Shown here: piece by piece, positions 24,448 through 32,265 of the stretch
How the letters are laid out: every line of letters starts with the position of its first letter
Position numbering within the stretch: position 1 is the stretch's first letter
Assembly (NCBI RefSeq): GCF_023145695.1
Contig: NZ_JAJHVV010000019.1
Span: forward strand, 1 to 46,993
From: Vibrio amylolyticus
Lineage (GTDB): Bacteria; Pseudomonadota; Gammaproteobacteria; Enterobacterales; Vibrionaceae
Length of the DNA: 46,993 bases
Direction of reading: 5' to 3'
Program-made: the position numbers and the translations under genes
The notes under the pieces: model-generated
Databases searched by the model: none
The model's input: the letters and a program-made list of their open reading frames with translations, nothing else
What the model was told of the DNA's origin: nothing

Positions 24448-25677
24448 ATGACGGAAAAAAAGAAACGCGGCTTACTCTCTTGGCTTGGCTTTGGTGATGA
24501 AGAGCAAAAACCACAATCACCACAAACAGACGTAACAGAGCAGCAAGAAGAGCCAGAAACGTTACAAGAATCATCTCTTGATGAGCAGCCTGAAATAGAG
24601 AGTATCTCTGAAACAAATGAAGAGTCTGCAGTATCGACGTCTGTTGAAGAGACGGTTGACGTTACCAACGAAACCGATGAGCCTGTTAAAGCAGAAGCAG
24701 AAGCAGAAGCAGAAGCAGAACCGCAAAGTAGAGTTGAAGAGCAAGAGAAGCCAACAGAAAGCTTCTTTACTCGTTTAAAGCGCAGCTTGAGCCGTACCAA
24801 AGCGAATATTGGGGCTGGTTTCTTTGGTCTGTTTAAAGATAAGCAGATCGACGATGAACTATTTGAAGAGTTAGAAGAGCAGTTGCTAATCGCTGATGTA
24901 GGCATGACCACCACAGTGAAGATCATCGATAGCTTAACTGAAAAAGCATCACGCCAAGATCTCAAAGATGGTGAAGCGCTGTATGGGCTACTAAAAGAAG
25001 AGATGACAGATATTCTATCTACCGTAGATAAACCTCTTGTTGTGGATACCACGAAAACACCTTACGTTATCTTGATGGTTGGTGTGAATGGCGTTGGCAA
25101 AACAACAACCATTGGTAAGCTTGCAAAACAATTCCAAAATGACGGTAAAAAAGTCATGCTAGCGGCTGGTGACACTTTCCGTGCGGCGGCTGTAGAGCAA
25201 CTTCAAGTATGGGGTGAGCGAAATAGCGTTCCTGTCATCGCTCAGCATACTGGTGCTGATAGTGCGTCGGTGATTTATGATGCGATTGAAGCGGCGAAAG
25301 CACGTGGTGTGGATGTCGTGATTGCCGATACGGCAGGGCGCTTGCAAAATAAAGCTAACCTAATGGAAGAGCTGAAAAAAATCGTCCGCGTAATGAAGAA
25401 AATTGATGATTCAGCACCGCATGAAATTATGCTGACGCTTGATGCAGGTACAGGACAGAACGCCATTAGCCAAGCGAAGCTTTTCAGTGATGTCGCACCC
25501 GTAACGGGCATCACTCTGACGAAATTAGATGGCACAGCAAAAGGTGGTGTTATCTTTGCTATTGCGGATCAGTTTCAAATCCCAATTCGTTATATTGGTG
25601 TTGGTGAAGGAATTAATGATCTTCGTCCATTTAAAACTGATGAGTTTGTTGAAGCTCTGTTCAGCCGAGAAGAATAG
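24448..25677 (+). CDS. ftsY: Signal recognition particle receptor FtsY
   Basis: FtsY docks ribosome-SRP complexes at the inner membrane. The 409-residue protein has a basic membrane-contact start (MTEKKKRGLLSWLGFG), an acidic A domain (about 18-95), an N helical domain (about 100-180), and the G domain with GVNGVGKTTT, DTFRAAAVEQL, DTAGR and TKLDGTAKGG. The A domain contains an Ala-Glu repeat encoded by five exact GCAGAA hexamers at 24691-24720. It heads ftsY-ftsE-ftsX, an order conserved with E. coli. Confidence 0.98.
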   Translation: MTEKKKRGLLSWLGFGDEEQKPQSPQTDVTEQQEEPETLQESSLDEQPEIESISETNEESAVSTSVEETVDVTNETDEPVKAEAEAEAEAEPQSRVEEQEKPTESFFTRLKRSLSRTKANIGAGFFGLFKDKQIDDELFEELEEQLLIADVGMTTTVKIIDSLTEKASRQDLKDGEALYGLLKEEMTDILSTVDKPLVVDTTKTPYVILMVGVNGVGKTTTIGKLAKQFQNDGKKVMLAAGDTFRAAAVEQLQVWGERNSVPVIAQHTGADSASVIYDAIEAAKARGVDVVIADTAGRLQNKANLMEELKKIVRVMKKIDDSAPHEIMLTLDAGTGQNAISQAKLFSDVAPVTGITLTKLDGTAKGGVIFAIADQFQIPIRYIGVGEGINDLRPFKTDEFVEALFSREE

Positions 25678-25724
25678 TCGTCGTTTTATCACAATGGATA
25701 AATAGATTGTAAGAGGAAAGACAG

Positions 25725-26399
25725 GTGATTAGTTTTCAGCAAGTGAGTAAAGCGTATCGTGGTGGGCGTCAAGCACTCCAAAAAGTCGATTTTAGCCTTA
25801 AACGAGGCGAAATGGCTTTTTTGGGTGGTCACTCAGGTGCTGGTAAAAGTACCTTGTTGAAACTCATCTGTGCGATTGAACGACCGACCGACGGAAAGGT
25901 GAGCTTTAACGGGCACGATATTACTCGTATTCCGAATAAAGATATTCCTTTCCTGCGTCGTAATATTGGTATTGTTTTTCAAGATCACCGACTGCTTATG
26001 GATCGCAGCGTTTTTGATAATGTTGCGCTCCCAATGCGTATTGAGTCTATTTCAGAGAACGACATCAAACGCAGAGTGAGTGCCGCGTTGGATAAAACTG
26101 GCTTGCTTGATAAGGCTCGTTGTTTACCCAGTCAGTTATCAGGTGGAGAACAACAAAGAGTTGGCATTGCTCGTGCTGTCGTGAATCGACCAACACTACT
26201 ATTAGCCGATGAACCGACTGGTAACCTTGATCCTGAGCTTTCTAATCGTGTGCTTAGACTCTTTGAAGAGTTTAACCGAGCAGGTGTCACCATCATGCTG
26301 GCGACGCACGATATTGGATTAGTGAATACACGTCCACAATACCGTCATCTTGAATTGAACCAAGGCTTTTTAAGTGAGGTTTCAGACTATGAGCGGTAA
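25725..26399 (+). CDS. ftsE: Cell-division ABC ATPase FtsE
   Basis: FtsE with FtsX activates amidase-mediated septal peptidoglycan cleavage through EnvC-type proteins and takes part in divisome assembly. The 224-residue protein has Walker A GGHSGAGKST, Q-loop VFQDHRLL, signature LSGGEQQRVGIARA, Walker B LLLADEPTGNLD and the H-loop ATHD. The start is GTG with AGAGGAAAG upstream. It overlaps ftsX by 11 bases. Confidence 0.97.
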   Translation: MISFQQVSKAYRGGRQALQKVDFSLKRGEMAFLGGHSGAGKSTLLKLICAIERPTDGKVSFNGHDITRIPNKDIPFLRRNIGIVFQDHRLLMDRSVFDNVALPMRIESISENDIKRRVSAALDKTGLLDKARCLPSQLSGGEQQRVGIARAVVNRPTLLLADEPTGNLDPELSNRVLRLFEEFNRAGVTIMLATHDIGLVNTRPQYRHLELNQGFLSEVSDYER

Positions 26400-27357
26400 T
26401 GTTAGAAACAAGAAAGCAGCGAAAAAACGGACTCAAAGCCCATTTAAAACGGTTGGCTTTTTTCGCGCTCACGTTAATCAAGCCAAAAGCTCTTTCTTTT
26501 CAATGTGGGTTAGGCCGTTAGGTAATATCCTGACTTTAGCGGTTATCTCTATGGCACTGGCTATGCCATCGTGTTTGTATTTACTCGGTAAAAATATCGC
26601 GGCGGTTGCTGATACGGTTGTGAGCCCCTCACAAGTGAGTGCTTATCTGGTTGAGCAGACGCCCGAAGCGCGCATTATGGTGCTTAAAGATGAAATTGAA
26701 AGCCGCGCTGAAGTTGCCCATGTAGAATATATTTCATCTCAGCAAGGGTTAGATGATCTTAGCCAGTATTCAGGCTTCGAACAGGCGATTAGCTTACTGG
26801 ATGACTATTCATTGCCTAGTGTGCTTGTCATCACGCCAACCGCTGATGAAAAGGCGTTAATTGAAGCAATCGTAGATGGTCTTCAAGAACATAATGAGAT
26901 AACCGATATTCGTCTAGATGAAGACTGGTTAACTCGGCTTGATGCGATTCAAGCACTTATTACCGTTATTGTCGTTACTCTGTCGGCATTGATGCTGGCT
27001 TCTGTTTTTCTTATTGTCGGCAATACTCTGCGCTTCAATGTGCTTGCCAATAAAGATGAAATTCAAACCATGAAGCTGATTGGTGCAACCGATAGCTTCA
27101 TTTTACGACCTTATATATACTCGGGTATGTGGTTTGGGCTGCTTGGAGCATTATCCGCTTGGGTGCTGACGGCATTAATTACCGTATTGCTTAACGGCAC
27201 GGTGAAAGATCTTGCGATGCTCTATGATAGTCACTTTAGATTGATTGGTTTAAGTTGGGATGAGTCACTATTACTTGTTATGCTAGGCTTACTTCTTGGT
27301 TGCGCTGCAGCAAAAGTGTCAGCAAAACGTCATCTAAAAGAAATTGAACCGGTTTAG
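26389..27357 (+). CDS. ftsX: Cell-division membrane protein FtsX
   Basis: FtsX is the permease-like partner of FtsE. The protein of about 322 residues has a basic cytoplasmic head, a first transmembrane helix (about 45-67), a periplasmic domain (about 70-180) that in E. coli binds EnvC, and three further helices near 190-215, 240-265 and 290-310. ATG at 26389 is taken as the start, with GAGG nine bases upstream; a GTG five codons earlier sits on top of that site. Confidence 0.96.
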   Translation: MSGNVRNKKAAKKRTQSPFKTVGFFRAHVNQAKSSFFSMWVRPLGNILTLAVISMALAMPSCLYLLGKNIAAVADTVVSPSQVSAYLVEQTPEARIMVLKDEIESRAEVAHVEYISSQQGLDDLSQYSGFEQAISLLDDYSLPSVLVITPTADEKALIEAIVDGLQEHNEITDIRLDEDWLTRLDAIQALITVIVVTLSALMLASVFLIVGNTLRFNVLANKDEIQTMKLIGATDSFILRPYIYSGMWFGLLGALSAWVLTALITVLLNGTVKDLAMLYDSHFRLIGLSWDESLLLVMLGLLLGCAAAKVSAKRHLKEIEPV

Positions 27358-27481
27358 CCTGCCATTGTCGTAATAGAGGTAGTTGAGAGTTGGGGCTTAA
27401 GGGCATCCAAAATCGACGAATAATGAGAGTCTATTAAGATCGTAACTGTGATAGAAACGGATAAGTGTGATCTTTTTTGAC

Positions 27482-27509
27482 TTGTAACAACGATAGGTTT
27501 GTGCATAAT
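27482..27509 (+). promoter_or_regulatory. Candidate rpoH promoter
   Basis: TTGTAA (27482-27487), a 16-base spacer and CATAAT (27504-27509) preceded by TGTG form a good sigma-70 candidate about 85 bases before rpoH. In E. coli rpoH has several promoters, so others may exist in this 241-base gap. Confidence 0.55.
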
Positions 27510-27598
27510 AATTGTCCCCTGTTTGAAACCTGTTCACATTTGGTTCAAGTTAAATAGGGTAAACCTATAGTCCAGATCAGAGATTGATGAGGAATTGA

Positions 27599-28456
27599 AT
27601 GACAACTAAAGCGTATTCAATGGCGGTCGTATCGCAAGATAGCTTAGATAGCTATATTCGTTCAGCACATAGCTACCCAATGCTAAAGCCGGAAGAAGAG
27701 CGAGAGCTCGCGGAACGATTACATTACAAAGGTGAACTAGACGCTGCGAAAGGTCTTATTTTGTCACACCTTCGATTTGTTGTTCATGTTGCTCGTGGAT
27801 ACTCAGGTTATGGCTTACCAATGGCTGACCTTGTACAAGAAGGTAATATTGGTTTGATGAAAGCGGTAAAACGCTTTAATCCTGAAGTCGGTGTACGTTT
27901 GGTCTCATTTGCCGTGCATTGGATCAAAGCTGAGATTCATGAGTACGTATTGCGTAACTGGCGTATCGTTAAGATTGCGACCACGAAAGCGCAGCGTAAA
28001 CTGTTTTTCAACTTACGTAAGTCTAAAAAACGTTTAGGTTGGTTTAATAACGGCGAAGTTGAAACCGTTGCTCGCGAACTAGGTGTTGAGCCTTCTGAAG
28101 TTCGTGAAATGGAATCCCGTTTAGCAGCCCAAGATTCGACGTTTGAAATGCCAAATGATGATGATGAAAGTGGTCACTCATACACGGCTCCGGTACTTTA
28201 TTTAGAAGATCAGACATCTGATCTTGCTGATAATGTCGAAGCGTCTAACTGGGAAACACATACAACGAATCGTTTGAGTTCAGCATTGGCAACCTTGGAT
28301 GATCGTAGTCAGCATATTGTTCGTTCACGTTGGCTCGATGACAACAAGACGACTCTGCAAGAGCTAGCAGAAGTATACGATGTTTCTGCTGAACGTATTC
28401 GACAGTTAGAAAAGAATGCGATGAAGAAGCTTAAAGCAGCCGTCGGCGAGTTTTAA
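27599..28456 (+). CDS. rpoH: Heat-shock sigma factor RpoH (sigma-32)
   Basis: RpoH directs RNA polymerase to heat-shock genes. The 285-residue protein has region 2 (HLRFVVHVARGYSGYGLPMADLVQEGNIGLMKAVKRFNP area), the family-specific RpoH box (QRKLFFNLRKSKKR near 138) and region 4 with its helix-turn-helix (LQELAEVYDVSAERIRQLEKNAM). It follows ftsX on the same strand, as in E. coli. GAGGAA lies before the ATG. The early mRNA could fold as a thermosensor as in E. coli, but I cannot compute that. Confidence 0.98.
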   Translation: MTTKAYSMAVVSQDSLDSYIRSAHSYPMLKPEEERELAERLHYKGELDAAKGLILSHLRFVVHVARGYSGYGLPMADLVQEGNIGLMKAVKRFNPEVGVRLVSFAVHWIKAEIHEYVLRNWRIVKIATTKAQRKLFFNLRKSKKRLGWFNNGEVETVARELGVEPSEVREMESRLAAQDSTFEMPNDDDESGHSYTAPVLYLEDQTSDLADNVEASNWETHTTNRLSSALATLDDRSQHIVRSRWLDDNKTTLQELAEVYDVSAERIRQLEKNAMKKLKAAVGEF

Positions 28457-28506
28457 GACGTCAATTTGATGGCGAGTGATATAACGCTCGCAAACTAGAA
28501 TTAGAG

Positions 28507-28538
28507 AAAGCCGAGATCAAATGATCTCGGCTTTTTTG
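28507..28538 (+). terminator. rpoH terminator
   Basis: AGCCGAGATCA (28509-28519) pairs with TGATCTCGGCT (28522-28532), followed by a T run. It lies 50 bases after the rpoH stop. Confidence 0.9.
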
Positions 28539-28545
28539 TTTTTTT

Positions 28546-28800
28546 GATCCAGATATCAATATAATTTAGGGGCTTCCCTGTGGGTAACTCTGTGCAAACT
28601 TTATTAAGCACCTGTCAGCAAGCGGGGTAAATAAAGGCTCTATGAGTAAAGTGCCCATGGGGATACTTTTGCTTTTACACACAAAAAAATAAAGATCAAC
28701 ACTATATCTAGTGGATCAAAGGATCCAAAACCACGTTATCAACGCAATCCACAGAGTTATGCACAATCTAGATGATTCAACGAGGTAGTGGATAACCCTA
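28546..28800. promoter_or_regulatory. Cluster of DnaA-box-like sequences between rpoH and glpE
   Basis: One perfect DnaA box, TTATGCACA (28757-28765), lies among near matches: 28579-28587 and 28787-28795 (complement strand, one mismatch each) and 28591-28599, 28736-28744 and 28745-28753 (two mismatches each). Four GATC sites (28546, 28694, 28714, 28722) and an A-rich tract lie between. This is not the usual oriC location, which in Vibrio lies by mnmG, so a DnaA-titrating, reactivating or regulatory element is inferred. No gene is visible here. Confidence 0.5.
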
Positions 28801-28875
28801 CCGTATGTTGGTACTTATCAGGCTTGGGATAGGTTACAATCCTCGTAATATGGATTAACGAGATGAAGAGTAAAA

Positions 28876-29193
28876 ATGGACCAGTTTCAAACCATCAATA
28901 TTGAACAGGCAAAAGAGCTATTACAGCAGCCAGAAGTGATTTTGGCCGATACCCGTGATAGCCAATCCTTTACTAACGAGCATGTTGAAGGCGCTTTTTC
29001 ATTAAACAACGACACCATTGTTGAGTTTATGAATGAAGTCGAGTTTGAGCAGCCAATATTAGTGATGTGTTACCACGGCATCAGTAGCCAAAATGTCGCA
29101 CAATATTTAATTAATCAAGGCTACAGTGAAGTGTATAGTGTTGATGGTGGTATTGAAGCATGGCGACGAGCGGGTTTTCCTTTGACTCAATAA
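28876..29193 (+). CDS. glpE: Thiosulfate sulfurtransferase GlpE
   Basis: GlpE is a single-domain rhodanese that moves sulfane sulfur from thiosulfate to cyanide or a thiol acceptor such as thioredoxin in the cytoplasm. The 105-residue length equals the family norm. The persulfide cysteine is Cys65 in VMCYHGISSQ, the same position as in E. coli GlpE. The N-terminal ADTRDSQSF and C-terminal DGGIEAWR are typical. It precedes glpG, as in the E. coli glpEGR cluster, but no glpR follows here. Confidence 0.95.
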   Translation: MDQFQTINIEQAKELLQQPEVILADTRDSQSFTNEHVEGAFSLNNDTIVEFMNEVEFEQPILVMCYHGISSQNVAQYLINQGYSEVYSVDGGIEAWRRAGFPLTQ

Positions 29194-29265
29194 GGGCTCG
29201 ACTCATTTGAGCCTTTAGGATTGAGAAGCAGTACCCAAATTGAAATGCAACGTAGTAGGTAGCAG

Positions 29266-30102
29266 ATGATTCGATTATTGACAGCAAATAACCCGAGAGC
29301 GGCTCAAGCCTTCATTGATTATATGGCGTCAAGGGACATCGAAATACGTATGATGCCAGAAGGTGAAGGGCAGTTCGCACTTTGGCTCTTGGATGAGCAA
29401 TACCAAGTAGAAGCTGAGGCAGAGCTTGAGCATTTCCTCAGCAACCCGACCGACAATAAATACCAAGCCGCTTCTTGGGCAATGGCTGAGACAAGAACGA
29501 CGGCTTTCTCTTATCACACGCCAAGCTTTATCAATATGATTAAGGCAAAAGCAGGTCCGGTTACCTTAATAGGTATGGTGGTGTGCTTACTTGTGTTTGC
29601 GCTATTACAGCTTGGTTTTCAAAATAGCCTGTTTTCACTGCTTCATTTTCCTGCTGAAGATGGCCAGCAAGTCCAAATCTGGCGTTGGTTTACCCATGCA
29701 ATATTGCACTTTTCTGCAATGCACATTGTGTTCAATATTTTATGGTGGTGGCAGCTAGGCGGTGATATTGAAAAACGGCTTGGGTCATTAAAGCTACTAC
29801 AGATCTTTGCGATTTCTGCAGCACTATCTGGTGCGGGGCAATATTGGGTTGAAGGGGCAAACTTTGGCGGCTTATCTGGAGTGGTCTACGCACTCGTTGG
29901 GTACTTATGGATGGTAGGTGCTAAAGCCCCTCATCTTGGACTGAGCATGCCAAGGCCTATTATTGGATTCATGTTAGTTTGGCTTGTGCTTGGCTTTATC
30001 CAACCATACATGGCCATTGCGAACACGGCCCATTTAGTGGGGCTAATGTCAGGTGTTGTGCTTGGGCTGATTGATGCAAGCACTAAGAAGAGTGCTAAGT
30101 AG
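29266..30102 (+). CDS. glpG: Rhomboid intramembrane protease GlpG
   Basis: GlpG cuts transmembrane segments of membrane proteins. The 278-residue protein has an N-terminal cytoplasmic domain (1-85), then six membrane helices with HAILHFSAMHIVFN (loop and oxyanion His/Asn), catalytic Ser204 in GGLSGVVYALVGY and His256 in AHLVGLMSG. The L1-loop WR motif is present (IWRWFTH). The pair glpE-glpG is 72 bases apart and probably cotranscribed. Confidence 0.96.
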   Translation: MIRLLTANNPRAAQAFIDYMASRDIEIRMMPEGEGQFALWLLDEQYQVEAEAELEHFLSNPTDNKYQAASWAMAETRTTAFSYHTPSFINMIKAKAGPVTLIGMVVCLLVFALLQLGFQNSLFSLLHFPAEDGQQVQIWRWFTHAILHFSAMHIVFNILWWWQLGGDIEKRLGSLKLLQIFAISAALSGAGQYWVEGANFGGLSGVVYALVGYLWMVGAKAPHLGLSMPRPIIGFMLVWLVLGFIQPYMAIANTAHLVGLMSGVVLGLIDASTKKSAK

Positions 30103-30202
30103 TCGTTATAGTTTACTAGCGAGAAAAGACGAAAGATGAGTTTGAGGCTTACATTCTGGTGTAAGCCTGATTGAAAGAGCTATTCAGCGCTGTAGTGAAG
30201 AA

Positions 30203-30610
30203 TTACTGGTATAAGTATTTAGTAAAAAGAAGATCCGCAATAATGGTGCGCCCAGTTTCAGGTAGCAGTGTTGCGTTGAGCTGATCAACTAATATTTTAC
30301 GTAAATCTTCTCTTCCCGCTAATGACTTTATCGTATCTTCAGATTGCTGACCTAGTAGCTCAATGACCGCGTCTCGAATTAACGGCTGATGTTGCTCAAC
30401 AATAGGTAAGTCAGCCGCACTTGCGACCATAATATCGATTCGTACCTGAATATAGCCTAGCTTTTTACCTTTTGTATAAAAGTTAGTGGTGAGATCGGGC
30501 TCGAGAGTGAAATACGCAAGCTGTGGCGCAGCTTCTTGTTCTGCGTAACTTGGCAGCGAAACAAGTAGACTAAAAATAGCAATAATTTGGACTAGGTAAC
30601 GTTTAAGCAT
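30203..30610 (-). CDS. FliL-like periplasmic protein
   Basis: The 135-residue precursor has a signal peptide (about 1-23, ending SYA) and a FliL-type domain: YFTLEPDLTTNFYTKGKKLGYIQVRIDIMV, then HQPLIRDAVIELLGQQ and the end LLFTKYLYQ. FliL normally anchors near the flagellar stator by an uncleaved N-terminal helix and lies among fli genes; this one looks secreted and stands outside any flagellar cluster. Its role is unknown, possibly a stator accessory paralogue. Confidence 0.75.
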   Translation of the reverse strand: MLKRYLVQIIAIFSLLVSLPSYAEQEAAPQLAYFTLEPDLTTNFYTKGKKLGYIQVRIDIMVASAADLPIVEQHQPLIRDAVIELLGQQSEDTIKSLAGREDLRKILVDQLNATLLPETGRTIIADLLFTKYLYQ

Positions 30611-30773
30611 ATTTATGACTTTTCTTTTTTATAATGATGATACTCGTATCTACAGAGTCTTGTTACAATGGAGTATCTGTTTGTAATGAAATGCGGTTTG
30701 CATCCCTCGGTTGGTTTTGACCAATCTTTGCAGCTTTATTCTACGATGTTAAAGCTAATAATTGAATACTAGT

Positions 30774-31316
30774 ATGAATCTATCAACTTCGCTCTATCTA
30801 TCTGCTTTACTTCAAGTAAATTGGCAAGATCCATCAGATTTCGACTATCCGTCCGAGCAATCTAAACAATGGTTGCTAGAGCTTGGGTCTTTATCTCGTT
30901 TGCTTGAGCTTCACTGTCAGGAGTTAAGCGTTGACTTGCTGCATAATCGGATAGTGAAGTCGGAGCGACTTAACCAGCAAGAAATTGAACTGCTGTCTCA
31001 AGAACAGTGTCTATTGCGTAAAGTGGTTCTTAAAGGAGATAGCATCCCGTGGGTATTGGGACGAACACTCATTCCAAGCTCGTCTATTACGACTCAGCAG
31101 CACGACTTAAGTGAACAGGGCGAAATTCCCTTAGGGTTAACCGTATTTAGCACCAATGACGTGAAGCGAGATGCGCTTCAAGTGGGTTGGGCAATCACAG
31201 AGCAAGGGCGGTTTTTAGCCAGGCGCTCACGTTTATGGATGAATAATAAACCGATGTTGGTTGCAGAATTGTTTTTGCCAGAGTCGCCGGTTTATTTACA
31301 AGAGTGCGAATCATGA
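30774..31316 (+). CDS. ubiC: Chorismate lyase UbiC
   Basis: UbiC splits chorismate into pyruvate and 4-hydroxybenzoate, the first committed step of ubiquinone synthesis. The protein of about 180 residues shows the family blocks LLSQEQCLLRKVVL, WVLGRTLIP and GWAITEQGRFLARRSRLW. The ATG at 30774 is preferred to an in-frame TTG four codons upstream. The ribosome site is poor. Its stop overlaps the ubiA start as ATGA, so the two are coupled. Confidence 0.93.
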   Translation: MNLSTSLYLSALLQVNWQDPSDFDYPSEQSKQWLLELGSLSRLLELHCQELSVDLLHNRIVKSERLNQQEIELLSQEQCLLRKVVLKGDSIPWVLGRTLIPSSSITTQQHDLSEQGEIPLGLTVFSTNDVKRDALQVGWAITEQGRFLARRSRLWMNNKPMLVAELFLPESPVYLQECES

Positions 31317-32194
31317 CGGTAATGAATGGCAGTAGTAAACTGCCTAGCAAGGTGAAAGCTTATTGGCAATTAACTCGAATGAACCGTCCTATCGGTTCAC
31401 TTCTATTGCTATGGCCAACCCTATGGGCACTCATTGTTGCAGCCGAAGGCCTACCACGTTGGGATGTTGTGGTGGTATTTACCCTCGGTGTAATTTTGAT
31501 GCGTTCTGCAGGGTGTGTCATCAATGACTTTGCCGATCGTAAAGTCGATGGTCATGTAAAGCGGACAAAGGATCGACCGCTTCCTTCTGGTGCGGTGTCG
31601 AGCCGAGAGGCTGTAGGGCTCTTCCTTGTTTTAGGTGTGGTGTCATTTTTACTTGTACTGACGATGAACCCATTAACAATAAAGCTCTCGTTTGCTGGTA
31701 TTGTCTTAGCTTTTATCTATCCATTTATGAAGCGCTACACCCATCTCCCACAACTCTTTTTAGCGTTAGCATTTAGTTGGGCTATACCAATGGCCTGGGC
31801 GGCACAAACCAATGAGCTAGCACTGATGGTTTGGTACCTCTTTGTTATCAATGCGGTTTGGACGATTGCTTACGACACCCAATATGCGATGGTAGACCGA
31901 GATGATGATGTCAAAATTGGCATTAAATCGACGGCAATTCTATTTGGCCGCTTTGATAAGATGATCATTGGTGCATTACAGCTAGTGACACTGATTATGT
32001 TAATGCTGCTAGGTGACTATTACGCATTAGGGACGATCTTTTACTGGACGCTACTTATCGTCGGAGGGTTATTTGTTTTTCAACAGCACTTGATTCGACA
32101 CCGTGAGAGATCGTCGTGTTTTACTGCTTTTCTCAATAATAACTATGTCGGTATGGCTATCACGATTGGATTGCTTCTCGGCTTTCTTATTTAG
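31313..32194 (+). CDS. ubiA: 4-hydroxybenzoate octaprenyltransferase UbiA
   Basis: UbiA attaches a polyprenyl chain to 4-hydroxybenzoate in the membrane. The protein of about 293 residues has nine hydrophobic helices and the two Asp-rich prenyl-diphosphate motifs NDFADRKVDGHVKRTKDRPL and YDTQYAMVDRDDDVKIGIKS. ATG at 31313 overlaps the ubiC stop; another ATG three codons later is possible. It takes the UbiC product directly. Confidence 0.96.
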   Translation: MTVMNGSSKLPSKVKAYWQLTRMNRPIGSLLLLWPTLWALIVAAEGLPRWDVVVVFTLGVILMRSAGCVINDFADRKVDGHVKRTKDRPLPSGAVSSREAVGLFLVLGVVSFLLVLTMNPLTIKLSFAGIVLAFIYPFMKRYTHLPQLFLALAFSWAIPMAWAAQTNELALMVWYLFVINAVWTIAYDTQYAMVDRDDDVKIGIKSTAILFGRFDKMIIGALQLVTLIMLMLLGDYYALGTIFYWTLLIVGGLFVFQQHLIRHRERSSCFTAFLNNNYVGMAITIGLLLGFLI

Positions 32195-32208
32195 GTCTAC
32201 TAAAGATC

Positions 32209-32237
32209 AAAAAAGGCATCCAATGGGATGCCTTTTT
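32209..32237. terminator. Bidirectional terminator between ubiA and plsB
   Basis: GGCATCC (32215-32221) pairs with GGATGCC (32226-32232) around AATG, flanked by A and T runs. It separates two convergent genes. Confidence 0.9.
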
Positions 32238-32265
32238 CGTCTTTATAGATTGAGCGTTCACTTCT

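Noticed and set aside
24432..25052. 206-codon Ser-rich frame opposite ftsY
   Set aside because: It is the antisense image of the acidic FtsY A domain and its repeats; no start signal supports it.
27447..27471. Two TGTGAT repeats before rpoH as a CRP site
   Set aside because: They are direct rather than inverted repeats, 19 bases apart, so they do not form a CRP operator.
27520..27560. Sigma-E promoter before rpoH
   Set aside because: GAAACC and GTTCAA elements occur but the spacing is about 14 bases and the -35 lacks GGAACTT.
28694..28725. RctB-type sites of the second-chromosome origin
   Set aside because: GATCAA-containing segments share only about seven of eleven positions with the RctB 12-mer as I remember it. 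Left as something to scan for.
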